Shown: in pieces, positions 8,967-18,191 of the stretch | Numbering within the stretch: the first letter of the stretch is position 1 | How the letters are laid out: each line of letters begins with the position of its first letter | Source of the DNA: JACRAR01 sp041674465 | GTDB lineage: Bacteria; Pseudomonadota; Gammaproteobacteria; Burkholderiales; Rhodocyclaceae | Length of the DNA stretch: 24,196 nucleotides | Direction: 5' to 3' | Assembly (NCBI GenBank): GCA_041674465.1 | Contig: JBAYVV010000052.1 | Coordinates: 1 to 24,196 of the forward strand | Notes under the pieces: model-generated | What the model saw: only the letters and a program-made list of their open reading frames with translations | What the model was told of the DNA's origin: nothing | Database searches by the model: none | Made by a program: the position numbers and the translations under genes

Positions 8967-9758
8967 GTGAGCAGAGTCTATTTGGAAGTTTTTCGCAATC
9001 TGGCCGGCCTGGCGATTGCCGGCGCCATGCTCGGGCTCCTCGGCGGCTGCGCCTCTACGGGCGTTGCCAAAGACCCACTGGAAGGCTACAACCGCGCCAT
9101 GTTCGCCTTCAACGACGGGATTGATCGCGCCATCCTCCGGCCCGTCGCACAGGGTTATGCCGATGTCGTTCCTGCGACCTTGCGCACCGGCGTATCGAAT
9201 TTTTACGGCAATATCGCCGATGTTTTCATCGCCGTGAACAATCTGTTACAGGGCAAGCTGCCCGAAGCGGCAGGCGATGTCGGCAGGGTGGCGGTAAATA
9301 CAACCATGGGATTGCTGGGTGTGATTGATTTCGCCAGCGATTTCGGGCTGGAGAAACATGATGAGGATTTCGGCCAGACTTTTGGCCGCTGGGGCGTTGG
9401 CGACGGACCTTACGTCATGTTGCCGATTCTCGGACCGCGCACAATGCGCGATGCCTTCGCCCAAATTCTCGATTCAAAGACTGACCCGGTGATTCAGTTG
9501 GACGATGTCCCGGTTCGCAATTCACTGGTGGTGATGCGCGCCATCAGCGACAGATCCGAATATCTGGCCGCCGACAAGATTGTCCAGGAGGCGGCCCTCG
9601 ACCGCTACGCCTATATCCGCGATGCCTACCTGCAGCGCCGCCGCTACAGGGTTTATGACGGCAATCCGCCGCGCGTGCTGGATGATGGCGCGCAGCTCGA
9701 GACGCCAAGCAAGTATGCTGCCCTGCAAGCGGGCATGGATTCCCCCAACAAGCCTTAA
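8967..9758 (+). CDS. mlaA: MlaA (VacJ) outer-membrane lipoprotein
   Basis: MlaA sits in the inner leaflet of the outer membrane and removes mislocalised phospholipids, passing them to MlaC. The 263-residue product has a lipoprotein signal ending in LLGGC (Cys28). The VacJ domain carries the conserved opening DPLEGYNRAMFAFNDGID and the later block FGRWGVGDGPYVMLPILGPRTMRDAF. The start is GTG 8967 with AAGGA eight bases upstream. In E. coli mlaA is unlinked, whereas here it lies inside the mla operon between mlaD and mlaC, an arrangement common in betaproteobacteria. Confidence 0.95.
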   Translation: MSRVYLEVFRNLAGLAIAGAMLGLLGGCASTGVAKDPLEGYNRAMFAFNDGIDRAILRPVAQGYADVVPATLRTGVSNFYGNIADVFIAVNNLLQGKLPEAAGDVGRVAVNTTMGLLGVIDFASDFGLEKHDEDFGQTFGRWGVGDGPYVMLPILGPRTMRDAFAQILDSKTDPVIQLDDVPVRNSLVVMRAISDRSEYLAADKIVQEAALDRYAYIRDAYLQRRRYRVYDGNPPRVLDDGAQLETPSKYAALQAGMDSPNKP

Positions 9759-9770
9759 GAAGGAACTCGC

Positions 9771-10406
9771 ATGAAATTGTCTGTTTTGCTGATGACCTGT
9801 TTTGCCCTGCTGATGCCTGCCGTAGCCGGGGCGCAACAACCGCCGGCCAACCCGCCGGCCAACCTTGCACCCGACCAGTTGATCAAGAACGTCTCCAACG
9901 AAGTGCTGGAAATTGTGCGCAAGGACAAGGACATCCAGGCCGGCAACAACAGGAAAATACTCGATCTGGTCGAGACCAAGGTCCTGCCGCATTTCAATTT
10001 TACGCACATGACCCAGCTTGCCCTGGCACGTGACTGGCGTGTCGCGAATCCGGCGCAACAGAAAACCCTGACCGACGAGTTCCGCACGCTGCTGGTACGG
10101 ACTTACTCGAAAGCCTTGACCGAGTACAAGAACCAGGTCATTGAATTCAAGCCTTTTTCGCTCAAGAACGGCGAAACCGATGTGAAAGTGCGCACGCAGA
10201 TCGTCCAGTCCGGCGCCAAGCCGATCTCCCTCGACTATTACCTTGAAATGCTGCCGCAGGGCTGGAAGGTCTACGACATCGAAGTCAGCGGCATCAGCCT
10301 GGTCACCAATTATCGCGACACATTCGCCAGCGAAGTGCGCAACAACGGCATCGACGGCCTGATCGCGATGCTGCAAACAAAAAATCGCAGCCTGGAGCCC
10401 AAGTGA
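9771..10406 (+). CDS. mlaC: MlaC, periplasmic phospholipid carrier
   Basis: MlaC shuttles phospholipids across the periplasm between MlaA at the outer membrane and MlaFEDB at the inner membrane. The 211-residue protein has a Sec signal peptide probably cut after AGA (MKLSVLLMTCFALLMPAVAGA), then a short Pro/Asn repeat (PPANPPAN) and the Tol-Tol-Ttg2D fold with FNFTHMTQLALARDWR and YSKALTEYKNQVIEF. The ATG at 9771 has AAGGA upstream and follows mlaA by 12 bases. Its end overlaps the mlaB start. Confidence 0.94.
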   Translation: MKLSVLLMTCFALLMPAVAGAQQPPANPPANLAPDQLIKNVSNEVLEIVRKDKDIQAGNNRKILDLVETKVLPHFNFTHMTQLALARDWRVANPAQQKTLTDEFRTLLVRTYSKALTEYKNQVIEFKPFSLKNGETDVKVRTQIVQSGAKPISLDYYLEMLPQGWKVYDIEVSGISLVTNYRDTFASEVRNNGIDGLIAMLQTKNRSLEPK

Positions 10407-10687
10407 TCCATGTTGCCGGTGACCGGGTCGAAGTGTCCGGTGCCATGATCCTGTCGGAAGCGAGCAAACTGCTGGCTGAAGGAAGTGCAACGCTGGCCAG
10501 CGCCGAAACGCTCTTCGACCTCAGTGCAGTGACCGATGTTGACTCCTCCTCCATCGCCGTGATTTTCGGCTGGCTACGCGCCGCGCAGCAGCAGGGCAAG
10601 GCGATTCGCATTGCCCATCCGCCGCAAGAGCTGTTAAGCCTCTCGTCCGTCTACGGCGTGACCGAGCTACTGCCGCTCGCAGCCTGA
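10403..10687 (+). CDS. mlaB: MlaB, STAS-domain subunit of the Mla transporter
   Basis: MlaB is a small cytoplasmic STAS protein that binds MlaF and stabilises the transporter. The 94-residue sequence has the STAS core LFDLSAVTDVDSSSIAVIFGWLRAAQQQGKAI, with serines at the site corresponding to the anti-sigma-antagonist phosphoacceptor position. The start is GTG 10403, overlapping the mlaC stop as GTGA. Sequence identity among MlaB proteins is low, so the name rests on fold plus position as the last gene of mlaFEDACB. Confidence 0.9.
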   Translation: MIHVAGDRVEVSGAMILSEASKLLAEGSATLASAETLFDLSAVTDVDSSSIAVIFGWLRAAQQQGKAIRIAHPPQELLSLSSVYGVTELLPLAA

Positions 10688-10715
10688 CGCGCCCGGCAGG
10701 CGCAGACAATTGCCG

Positions 10716-11636
10716 ATGATTCCCGCTATCCGAGTTCGGCAGGTGACCAAGCGTTTCGGTTCGGTACAAGCCCTTGCGGGCATCGACCTCGACGTCGAAC
10801 AAGGTGAATTCTTTGGTCTGCTCGGCCCCAACGGCGCTGGCAAAACCACCCTGATCTCCGCCCTGGCGGGCTTGGTACGCCTGGATAGCGGGCAGATCGC
10901 CATTACCGGCCACGATGTGATCAAAGACTATCGCCAGGCGCGACGCCAACTCGGGGTGGTGCCGCAGGAATTGGTGTTCGATCCATTTTTCACTGTGCGC
11001 GAAACGCTCGATTTCCAGTGCGGTTATTTTGGCATCGGCAAAAGCCGGGAGCGGGATGCATGGATCGACGAGATTCTCGAGAACCTTGATTTGAGTTCAA
11101 AGGCCAACGCCAACATGCGCTCGCTTTCAGGAGGCATGAAACGCCGCGTGCTGGTGGCGCAAGCCCTGGCTCATCGCCCACCGGTGATCGTGCTCGACGA
11201 ACCCACCGCCGGCGTCGATGTCGAGTTGCGCCAGACGCTCTGGCAATTCATCCGCCGTCTCAATCGCGATGGCCATACCGTCGTTCTCACCACGCATTAT
11301 CTCGAGGAAGCCGAAAGCCTCTGTTCGCGTATCGCCATGCTTAAGGCCGGCCGCGTGGTTGCGCTGGATACGACAGTCAGCCTGCTGCAGCGCTTCTCGG
11401 CGCATACCTTACGGTTGCGCCTGACCCCAGGCGCTGCACTGCCTGCGGCGCTGGCGCAACGCGCCGAGATCAAGGATTCCGTTTGTTCGATTGCTTTCGA
11501 TCACTTTGCCGAGATCGAGCCTTTATTGGCCGAGTTGCGCACCAGCGGTTGCGGCCTGAATGAACTCGAAATCGGCCAGCCCGACCTGGAAGAAGTATTC
11601 GTCCGGGTCATGCATGAACGGGGCGAGACGCGATGA
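10716..11636 (+). CDS. ABC-2 exporter ATP-binding protein (YadG-like)
   Basis: This is the ATPase of an ABC-2 type exporter, similar in architecture to YadG/CcmA-type proteins. Walker A is GPNGAGKTT, the signature is LSGGMKRR, Walker B is VIVLDEPTAGVD and the switch histidine is in VVLTTHYLEEAE. The C-terminal ~80 residues form the small domain usual in this class (FAEIEPLLAELRTSGCGLNELEIGQPDLEEVFV). ATG 10716 is preferred over an in-frame TTG six bases earlier; neither has a good ribosome binding site. The permease starts in its last codon. The substrate is unknown; placement between mla and murA suggests an envelope-related role, which is inference. Confidence 0.9.
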   Translation: MIPAIRVRQVTKRFGSVQALAGIDLDVEQGEFFGLLGPNGAGKTTLISALAGLVRLDSGQIAITGHDVIKDYRQARRQLGVVPQELVFDPFFTVRETLDFQCGYFGIGKSRERDAWIDEILENLDLSSKANANMRSLSGGMKRRVLVAQALAHRPPVIVLDEPTAGVDVELRQTLWQFIRRLNRDGHTVVLTTHYLEEAESLCSRIAMLKAGRVVALDTTVSLLQRFSAHTLRLRLTPGAALPAALAQRAEIKDSVCSIAFDHFAEIEPLLAELRTSGCGLNELEIGQPDLEEVFVRVMHERGETR

Positions 11637-12388
11637 CCGGCTTCTCCGCCTTGCTCTACAAGGAAGTGCTGCGCTTCTGGAAGGTCGGCTTTCAAACCGT
11701 CGCGGCCCCGGTCATCACGGCCTTGCTGTATCTGCTGATTTTTTCACATGTCCTGGAAGCGCATGTGCAGGTGTATGAGAATGTAAGCTACACGGCCTTC
11801 CTGATACCGGGACTGGTGATGATGTCGATGCTGCAAAATGCCTTTGCCAATTCGTCTTCTTCGCTGATCCAGTCCAAGGTCACGGGCAGTATCATTTTCG
11901 TGCTGCTGCCGCCGATTTCATACCAGGCGTTCTACCTCGCCTATGTCCTGGCGGCGGTGATACGCGGCATATCGGTCGGAATCGGCGTACTGTTGGCCAC
12001 CCTGTGGTTTGCCCATCTGGATTGCCGCGAACCGCTCTGGATTATCATTTTCGCCCTGCTCGGTGGAGGCATCATGGGCAGCCTGGGAGTGATCGGCGGC
12101 ATCTGGGCAGACAAGTTCGACCAGTTGGCGGCCTTTCAGAATTTCATCATCATGCCGCTGACATTTCTATCCGGCGTGTTCTATTCGATTCATTCCCTGC
12201 CACCCTTCTGGCAACAGGTGTCGCACTGGAACCCGATTTTTTACATGATCGACGGCTTTCGCTACGGCTTTTTCGGGGTTGCCGATGTTTCCCCGTGGCT
12301 AAGTTTTGGCATCGTCGGCCTATGCTTCGTGCTGCTGTCCGCACTGACGCTGGCCATGCTGAAGCGCGGTTACAAATTGAGGGCTTGA
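11633..12388 (+). CDS. ABC-2 exporter permease (YadH-like)
   Basis: The 251-residue membrane protein belongs to the ABC-2 permease family. It has about six hydrophobic segments, an N-terminal amphipathic stretch (FSALLYKEVLRFWKVGFQTVAAPVITALLYLLIF) and the ABC-2 signature region FLSGVFYSIHSLPPFWQQVSHWNPIFYMIDGFRYGFFG. ATG 11633 overlaps the ATPase stop (ATGA), so the two subunits are translated together. The pair resembles YadG/YadH; the cargo is not known from sequence. Confidence 0.92.
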   Translation: MTGFSALLYKEVLRFWKVGFQTVAAPVITALLYLLIFSHVLEAHVQVYENVSYTAFLIPGLVMMSMLQNAFANSSSSLIQSKVTGSIIFVLLPPISYQAFYLAYVLAAVIRGISVGIGVLLATLWFAHLDCREPLWIIIFALLGGGIMGSLGVIGGIWADKFDQLAAFQNFIIMPLTFLSGVFYSIHSLPPFWQQVSHWNPIFYMIDGFRYGFFGVADVSPWLSFGIVGLCFVLLSALTLAMLKRGYKLRA

Positions 12389-12401
12389 GGAAGAAATCAC
12401 C

Positions 12402-12645
12402 ATGTTGGATCCCAAACAAATTGAGCAATGGATAGCCGCCGGCATGGTCTGTGCGCATCTCTCGATCGAGGGCGATGGGCAGCACTTTGCCGCCCTCATC
12501 GTCAGCGCCGAATTTGCCGGTCTGAATCGCGTCAAGCGCCAGCAGCGCGTCTACGCTCTGATCCGCGACAAGCTCGATTCGGGCGAGCTGCACGCCTTGT
12601 CGATGCAAACCCTGACGCCCGAAGAGTGGCAAGACAGGCAAGCCC

Positions 12646-12653
<8 letters not shown>
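12402..12653 (+). CDS. ibaG: IbaG, BolA-family protein
   Basis: This 83-residue protein matches IbaG (YrbA), the acid-stress BolA-family protein found beside murA. The core SIEGDGQHFAALIVSAEFAGLNRVKRQQRVYALI contains the BolA-type helix-turn-helix-like segment, and the C-terminal LHALSMQTLTPEEW is diagnostic of the IbaG group. BolA proteins bind monothiol glutaredoxin and iron-sulfur clusters; which activity applies here cannot be read from the sequence. ATG 12402 has AGGAA upstream and the 3' end overlaps murA by eight bases. Confidence 0.92.
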
Positions 12654-13896
<1,243 letters not shown>

Positions 13897-13897
13897 C

Positions 13898-13914
13898 CGC
13901 AGCGAGCGGCTGCG
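13898..13914 (+). other. Stem-loop between murA and hisG
   Basis: CGCAGC at 13898-13903 pairs with GCTGCG at 13909-13914 around a five-base loop. A TTTT run occurs only 11 bases later, so this is a poor intrinsic terminator. A TAGAAT at 13916-13921 could be a -10 box for hisG, but no matching -35 box is evident. It may partly separate murA from hisG transcription; this is a guess. Confidence 0.3.
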
Positions 13915-13946
13915 CTAGAATCCTGTTTTAACCTACGGACCATCCC

Positions 13947-14624
13947 TTGAACGGCATAACCATCGCCCTGTCGAAGGGCCGCATCTTCGAGGAAACCCTG
14001 CCCTTGCTGGCAGCGGCGGGCATCGTGCCGAGCGAAAACCCGGAGTCCTCGCGCAAGCTCATCATCGCCACCAACCGCAATGAGGTGCGCGTCGTGATCG
14101 TGCGCGCTTCCGATGTGCCGACCTATGTGCAGTACGGCGCTGCCGATCTTGGCATCGCCGGCAAGGATGTGCTGCTCGAGCATGGCGGCATGGGCTTGTA
14201 TCAGCCGCTGGATTTGCAGATCGCCAAATGCCGTATGTGTGTTGCGGTTCCGGCGGGCTTCGATTATGCAGCCGCAGTCCGCAGCGGCGCGCGCTTGCGC
14301 GTGGCGACCAAGTACATCAATACGGCACGCGAGCATTTCGCCACCAAGAGTGTCCATGTCGATCTGATCAAGCTCTACGGCTCGATGGAACTGGCGCCGC
14401 TGGTCGGTCTGGCCGATGCGATCGTCGATCTGGTATCGAGCGGCAGCACCCTCAAGGCCAACAACCTGGTTGCGGTCGAGGACATCATGCCGATTTCATC
14501 GCGTCTGGTCGTGAATCAGGCGGCACTCAAAATGAAGCGCGAGGTGCTGCAGCCGCTGATCGAGGCCTTTGCGGAAGCAATCAATATGGCGGAAGCAAGC
14601 AATATTGCTGGAGCGATTCAATGA
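13947..14624 (+). CDS. hisG: HisG, ATP phosphoribosyltransferase catalytic subunit (short form)
   Basis: HisG joins ATP and PRPP in the first step of histidine synthesis. At 225 residues it is the short form, lacking the C-terminal regulatory domain, so it should need HisZ (not in this window) for activity and feedback control. ITIALSKGRIFEETLPLL opens the catalytic domain, and the PRPP-binding region ADAIVDLVSSGSTLKANNL is intact. The start is TTG at 13947: an in-frame stop lies at 13929 and no in-frame ATG or GTG gives the expected N-terminus. The upstream ribosome binding site is weak. The stop overlaps hisD (ATGA). Confidence 0.95.
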   Translation: MNGITIALSKGRIFEETLPLLAAAGIVPSENPESSRKLIIATNRNEVRVVIVRASDVPTYVQYGAADLGIAGKDVLLEHGGMGLYQPLDLQIAKCRMCVAVPAGFDYAAAVRSGARLRVATKYINTAREHFATKSVHVDLIKLYGSMELAPLVGLADAIVDLVSSGSTLKANNLVAVEDIMPISSRLVVNQAALKMKREVLQPLIEAFAEAINMAEASNIAGAIQ

Positions 14625-15934
14625 GCTGGCTCAAGCTGCGGCGCTGGTCCACCCGCGACGAGGACTTTCTGGCCAGGCTGGATGCACTGTTGGCCTTCGA
14701 GAGCGCCACCGACGCCGGCATCGAGTCCGCCGTCGCTGAAATTCTTGCCAACGTGCGCACCCTGGGTGACACCGCAGTCATCGATTACACACGGCGTTTC
14801 GATCGTCTGCGGGTCGAGGCCATGACCGAACTGGAATTGTCCCCGGCAGAGCTCTCTGCCGCCTACAAGCACTTGCCGGAGGAACAGCGCCAGGCCCTGG
14901 AACAGGCGGCCGAGCGCATCCGCAGCTATCACCAGCGGCAACTGGTCGAATCGTGGGAATACACGGAAGCCGACGGCACCCGGCTCGGGCAAAAGATTAC
15001 TGCGCTCGATCGGGTCGGACTGTATGTGCCGGGCGGCAAGGCCGCCTATCCCTCATCGGTGCTGATGAACGCGCTGCCGGCCAAGGTCGCCGGCGTCAGG
15101 GAAATGATCATGGTGGTGCCGACGCCGAATGGCGAGCGGAACCTGCTTGTGCTCGCCGCAGCCCATCTGGCCGGTGTCGATCGGGTATTCAGCATCGGCG
15201 GTGCGCAGGCGATTGGCGCATTGGCCTACGGCACGCAAACCATACCGCAGGTGGACAAGATCGTCGGTCCCGGCAACGCCTACGTCGCCGCCGCCAAGCG
15301 CCGCGTCTTCGGCGTGGTCGGCATCGACATGATTGCCGGTCCTTCGGAAGTGCTGGTGATTGCCGACGCCAGCGCCAATCCGGACTGGGTCGCGATGGAC
15401 TTGTTTGCCCAGGCCGAGCACGACGAACTGGCGCAATCGATTTTGCTCTGCCCGGATGCCGCTTTCATCGACAAGGTCGAAGCCAGCATGGCCAAACTGT
15501 TGCCGACCATGCCGCGGGGGAAAGTCATTGCGGCCTCGCTCACCGGCCGCGGTGCGCTGATCGAGGTCGCCAGCCTGGATGAGGCCTGCACCCTGGCCAA
15601 TCGCATCGCACCGGAACACCTGGAACTCGCGGTAGTCGAGCCACGCCTGCTGCTGGACCGGATTCGCCATGCCGGCGCCATCTTCATCGGGCACCATGCC
15701 AGCGAATCGCTCGGTGATTACTGCGCCGGTCCCAATCACGTGCTGCCCACCTCGCGTAGCGCACGTTTCTCCAGTCCGCTGGGCGTGTACGATTTCCAGA
15801 AGCGCAGCAGCCTGATCGATGTATCCGAGGCGGGCGCCCAGACGCTCGGCCCCATTGCCGTGACGCTGGCGCTGGGCGAGGGGCTCAACGCCCATGCGCA
15901 AGCGGCGAAGTTTCGCTTGAAGAGCCAGAATTGA
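14621..15934 (+). CDS. hisD: HisD, histidinol dehydrogenase
   Basis: HisD catalyses the last two oxidations from L-histidinol to L-histidine with NAD and zinc. The 437-residue protein has the NAD-binding region IGGAQAIGALAYGTQTIPQVDKIVGPGN, the zinc/catalytic block DLFAQAEHDELAQSILL, and the conserved GPNHVLPT and EHLELAV segments. The open frame runs much further upstream, but ATG 14621 (GGAG seven bases before it, ATGA overlap with hisG) gives the expected N-terminus MSWLKLRRWSTRDEDF. hisC, which normally follows in betaproteobacteria, is replaced here by a TerC-family gene. Confidence 0.97.
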   Translation: MSWLKLRRWSTRDEDFLARLDALLAFESATDAGIESAVAEILANVRTLGDTAVIDYTRRFDRLRVEAMTELELSPAELSAAYKHLPEEQRQALEQAAERIRSYHQRQLVESWEYTEADGTRLGQKITALDRVGLYVPGGKAAYPSSVLMNALPAKVAGVREMIMVVPTPNGERNLLVLAAAHLAGVDRVFSIGGAQAIGALAYGTQTIPQVDKIVGPGNAYVAAAKRRVFGVVGIDMIAGPSEVLVIADASANPDWVAMDLFAQAEHDELAQSILLCPDAAFIDKVEASMAKLLPTMPRGKVIAASLTGRGALIEVASLDEACTLANRIAPEHLELAVVEPRLLLDRIRHAGAIFIGHHASESLGDYCAGPNHVLPTSRSARFSSPLGVYDFQKRSSLIDVSEAGAQTLGPIAVTLALGEGLNAHAQAAKFRLKSQN

Positions 15935-16677
15935 CTGAACTCCTGCTCAACCCGGAAATCTGGATTGCTTTCCTCACGCTGACGGCGCTGGAACTCGTTC
16001 TCGGCATCGACAACATCATCTTCATCGCCATCCTGGTTGACAAACTGCCGCGCGCAATGCGGGAGGTTGCCCGGCGGCTTGGCCTGTTCCTGGCGATGTT
16101 CATGCGCATTGGATTGCTGCTGTTGCTCTCCTGGATCGTCGGGCTCACCGAGCCAGTACTCACGCTGCTGGGACACGGCGTATCGGGACGCGACCTGATC
16201 CTGATCGGCGGCGGCCTGTTCCTGATCTGGAAAAGCACGGGCGAAGTCCATCAACTGCTTGAAGGCGAAGAAGGCGAGGCTTCCAGCAAGGTGGCCTCGA
16301 GCTTCACCGGCGTCATCCTGCAGATCATGGTGATCGACATCGTATTCTCGCTCGATTCGATCATCACCGCCGTCGGCATGGTCAGCGAAGTGGCGGTGAT
16401 GATCGCCGCAGTGATCGCTTCAGTGGGACTGATGATGCTGTTTGCCGGGAGCATCGGCCGCTTCGTCTCCGACCACCCGACCATCAAGATGCTGGCGCTG
16501 TCCTTCCTCGTCGTCATCGGTGTGGTGCTGATTGCCGATGGCTTCGGCCATCATGTGCCGAAAGGCTACATCTACTTTGCCATGGCTTTTTCGGTCGGGG
16601 TCGAAACGCTCAACATCCGCATGCGCAAGAAAGCCCCGAAGCCCGTCGAACTGCGCGAACCGTATACCCGCGAATAA
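15931..16677 (+). CDS. TerC/YgdQ-like integral membrane protein
   Basis: This 248-residue, roughly seven-helix inner-membrane protein matches the TerC superfamily, most like E. coli YgdQ. The acidic membrane motif LELVLGIDNIIFIAILVDKLP is followed by RDLILIGGGLFLIWKSTGEVHQLLEGEEGEA, then VIDIVFSLDSIITAVGM and the C-terminal HVPKGYIYFAMAFSVGVETLN. The paired aspartates (GIDN, SLDS) fit proposed metal-ion transport or metal-linked secretion roles, which are not settled. The start is TTG at 15931, overlapping the hisD stop by four bases (TTGA), so it is likely co-translated with hisD. It is not a histidine gene; its presence here is unusual. Confidence 0.9.
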   Translation: MTELLLNPEIWIAFLTLTALELVLGIDNIIFIAILVDKLPRAMREVARRLGLFLAMFMRIGLLLLLSWIVGLTEPVLTLLGHGVSGRDLILIGGGLFLIWKSTGEVHQLLEGEEGEASSKVASSFTGVILQIMVIDIVFSLDSIITAVGMVSEVAVMIAAVIASVGLMMLFAGSIGRFVSDHPTIKMLALSFLVVIGVVLIADGFGHHVPKGYIYFAMAFSVGVETLNIRMRKKAPKPVELREPYTRE

Positions 16678-16877
16678 GACTGATCGGTAGTCTTGCTGTG
16701 AGCAGACCAAAGGCGGGACCGCCGCCTCATGCGCTCCCACCCTTGGCCCACCTTATTGGGTGCCGGCTGACAGTCGGCCAAGACCGGTCACCCAAGTTCA
16801 ATCTTTTTACCGACCACTCGCGGAACGCGGCAGCAACAATAGGACACTGCCCAGGGGCGCGAGCAGCACGCCGAATA
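16678..16877. other. Intergenic region between TerC-like gene and convergent DJ-1/PfpI gene
   Basis: No gene is supported in these 200 bases. AGGCGG and CCGCCT form a 6-bp stem, and GGCTGA/GTCGGCC forms another with one wobble pair, but neither is followed directly by a T-run. TTTTT occurs at 16804-16808. The two flanking genes converge, so weak termination signals would be expected here. Confidence 0.5.
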
Positions 16878-17522
16878 TTATGCCCCCGCCATTGCCTGCT
16901 GCACCACCGCGCTGGCAGCCTCGAGAGTCTGAGCGTCTGCCAGTTCGGGACGGCCCGTCCCATACGGCGGCATTGGCGCGTACTCCAAGAGCAGTTCGAT
17001 GACACGCCCCATGCCGTCCCCAGCCAAAAGCCCCGCAACAGTGATACCGAAATCGATACCCGCTGTGATACCGCCACCGGTCATCCGATTACGGTCGACA
17101 CAGATGCGCTCGTCGCTGGGCTCGGCACCGAATTGGCTCAGGGCTTCGCGAGCACTCCAGTGCGTCGCCGCACGGTAGCCTCGCAGCAATCCAGCCGCCC
17201 CAAGCAGCAGAGAACCTGTGCAGACGCTGCACACCCAGCGAGCGCGTGAACCGCGATCGGCGAGAAAGGCTAATGCAGCAGTATCTTTCAGCAGGTCCAA
17301 TGTGGGCTTCGCACCACCGCCGACAAAGACAACGTCAGGATCGGTCCAGGCATCCTCGAAGCTGTTCGTTGCTTCTACGCTAAGGCCGCAGTCCGTGGTC
17401 ACTGCGCCGGATCGATGCCAGGCATACTGAACTTCGTAGCCGGGTAAAAAGCTCCACGCCTGTAAAGGACCAACCATGTCTAGCAGGGTCATACCTGGAT
17501 ATACCAAAGCCAACACTTTCAT
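16878..17522 (-). CDS. DJ-1/PfpI family protein, isonitrile hydratase-like
   Basis: The 214-residue cytoplasmic protein belongs to the DJ-1/PfpI (class I amidotransferase-like) superfamily and is closest in pattern to isonitrile hydratase InhA of Pseudomonas, which hydrates isonitriles to N-substituted formamides. Asp15 (LLDMVGP) and the nucleophile Cys101 (SVCTGSLLLGAAGLLRG) match the two residues essential in InhA, and TGGGITAGIDFGI and LLEYAPMPPYGTG also agree. There is no AraC-type helix-turn-helix, so it is not a GlxA regulator. ATG 17522 has AAGGGG upstream. A possible -10-like ATATTA (minus-strand TAATAT) lies at 17553-17558. The substrate is inferred; other DJ-1 family activities are possible. 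Confidence 0.85.
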   Translation of the reverse strand: MKVLALVYPGMTLLDMVGPLQAWSFLPGYEVQYAWHRSGAVTTDCGLSVEATNSFEDAWTDPDVVFVGGGAKPTLDLLKDTAALAFLADRGSRARWVCSVCTGSLLLGAAGLLRGYRAATHWSAREALSQFGAEPSDERICVDRNRMTGGGITAGIDFGITVAGLLAGDGMGRVIELLLEYAPMPPYGTGRPELADAQTLEAASAVVQQAMAGA

Positions 17523-17705
17523 AGCGCGTCCCCTTCAATGAAAACAACAAACATATTACTGTCCTGTCGAGTGAGAGTCCATGATCAATGGTGGTAGCCA
17601 AGCCCAACCAGATGCAGAAGTCAGGCGACTATTGCCCTTGAGTCTTCACTAAAAATCATCAGACCAATCTTATTCTTGTTCTGCCAGGGTAGGCCGATCA
17701 CTCGC
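17523..17705. other. AT-richer intergenic region upstream of the DJ-1/PfpI gene
   Basis: These 183 bases hold no supported gene. They are richer in A and T than their neighbours and probably contain the promoter of the DJ-1/PfpI gene; a TAATAT hexamer on the minus strand sits about 30 bases before its start, with TGGACT 17 bases further upstream. No convincing terminator follows the toxin gene. Confidence 0.4.
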
Positions 17706-18191
17706 TTACTCTGCGACTTTTGCCGACAGGAACAGCAGCAGCGGGTTATCCGGCGATGCCTCAAAGCCGAAGTTCTGGTAATACCCCGCCGCTTGTTCAT
17801 CCATCGCATCGACGAACAAACCAATCCCGCCTGCCTCGGCATAGATGCGCTGCGCCCGTGTCAGGGCATCAACCAGCAGCAGTTCGCCCAGCCCCTTGCC
17901 CTGGTACAGCCTATCGACAGCCAACCGGCCCAGCCGCACACCGGGGATGCGACGCGGCAGCTTCTTGCGCCAGGCTTCCGGCAGATGCCGGGTCTCGAGT
18001 TCTGCCAGAGTCAATGCGTAATAGCCGCAGATGCGGGTTGGCGCTTCCTCGCGAACGGCGACGAAGGTCCTCGACAGCCCCTTGTCCTGATGCTGACGGG
18101 CGACCTGCCGCAGCCAGTCGTTCAGTTCCTGGCGGCCGCAGTCGAATCCCTGCCGGTCATGGTCCCCAGCTAAAGGTCGTACCTGCAGCAT
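17706..18191 (-). CDS. GNAT-family acetyltransferase toxin (TacT/AtaT-like)
   Basis: The 161-residue protein has the layout of GNAT toxins that acetylate aminoacyl-tRNA and block translation. Diagnostic pieces are FDCGRQELNDWLRQVARQHQDKGLSRTF near the N-terminus, the acetyl-CoA loop QGKGLG (97-102) in RLAVDRLYQGKGLGELLL, and the catalytic-type tyrosine in AAGYYQNFGF (Tyr137/138). ATG 18191 lies inside the antitoxin gene, overlapping it by 35 bases, as is usual for these pairs. The reading frame is intact, so the module may be active. The tRNA target cannot be read from sequence. Its product should be neutralised by the DUF1778 protein encoded upstream. Confidence 0.9.
   Translation of the reverse strand: MLQVRPLAGDHDRQGFDCGRQELNDWLRQVARQHQDKGLSRTFVAVREEAPTRICGYYALTLAELETRHLPEAWRKKLPRRIPGVRLGRLAVDRLYQGKGLGELLLVDALTRAQRIYAEAGGIGLFVDAMDEQAAGYYQNFGFEASPDNPLLLFLSAKVAE

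Noticed and set aside
14228..14620. Long upstream extension of the hisD frame
   Set aside because: It overlaps hisG in another frame; ATG 14621 has a ribosome binding site and gives the normal HisD start.
16737..16748. 12-mer CCACCCTTGGCC repeated at 24148-24159
   Set aside because: The match stops at 12 bases and neither copy borders a recombinase or a tRNA, so an attachment site is not supported.
16807..16884. Short hydrophobic frame on the minus strand after the DJ-1/PfpI gene (GVLLAPLGSVLLLLPRS)
   Set aside because: It looks like the tail of a membrane protein but has no start, no upstream domain and overlaps the neighbouring gene end; too short to call a gene or pseudogene.
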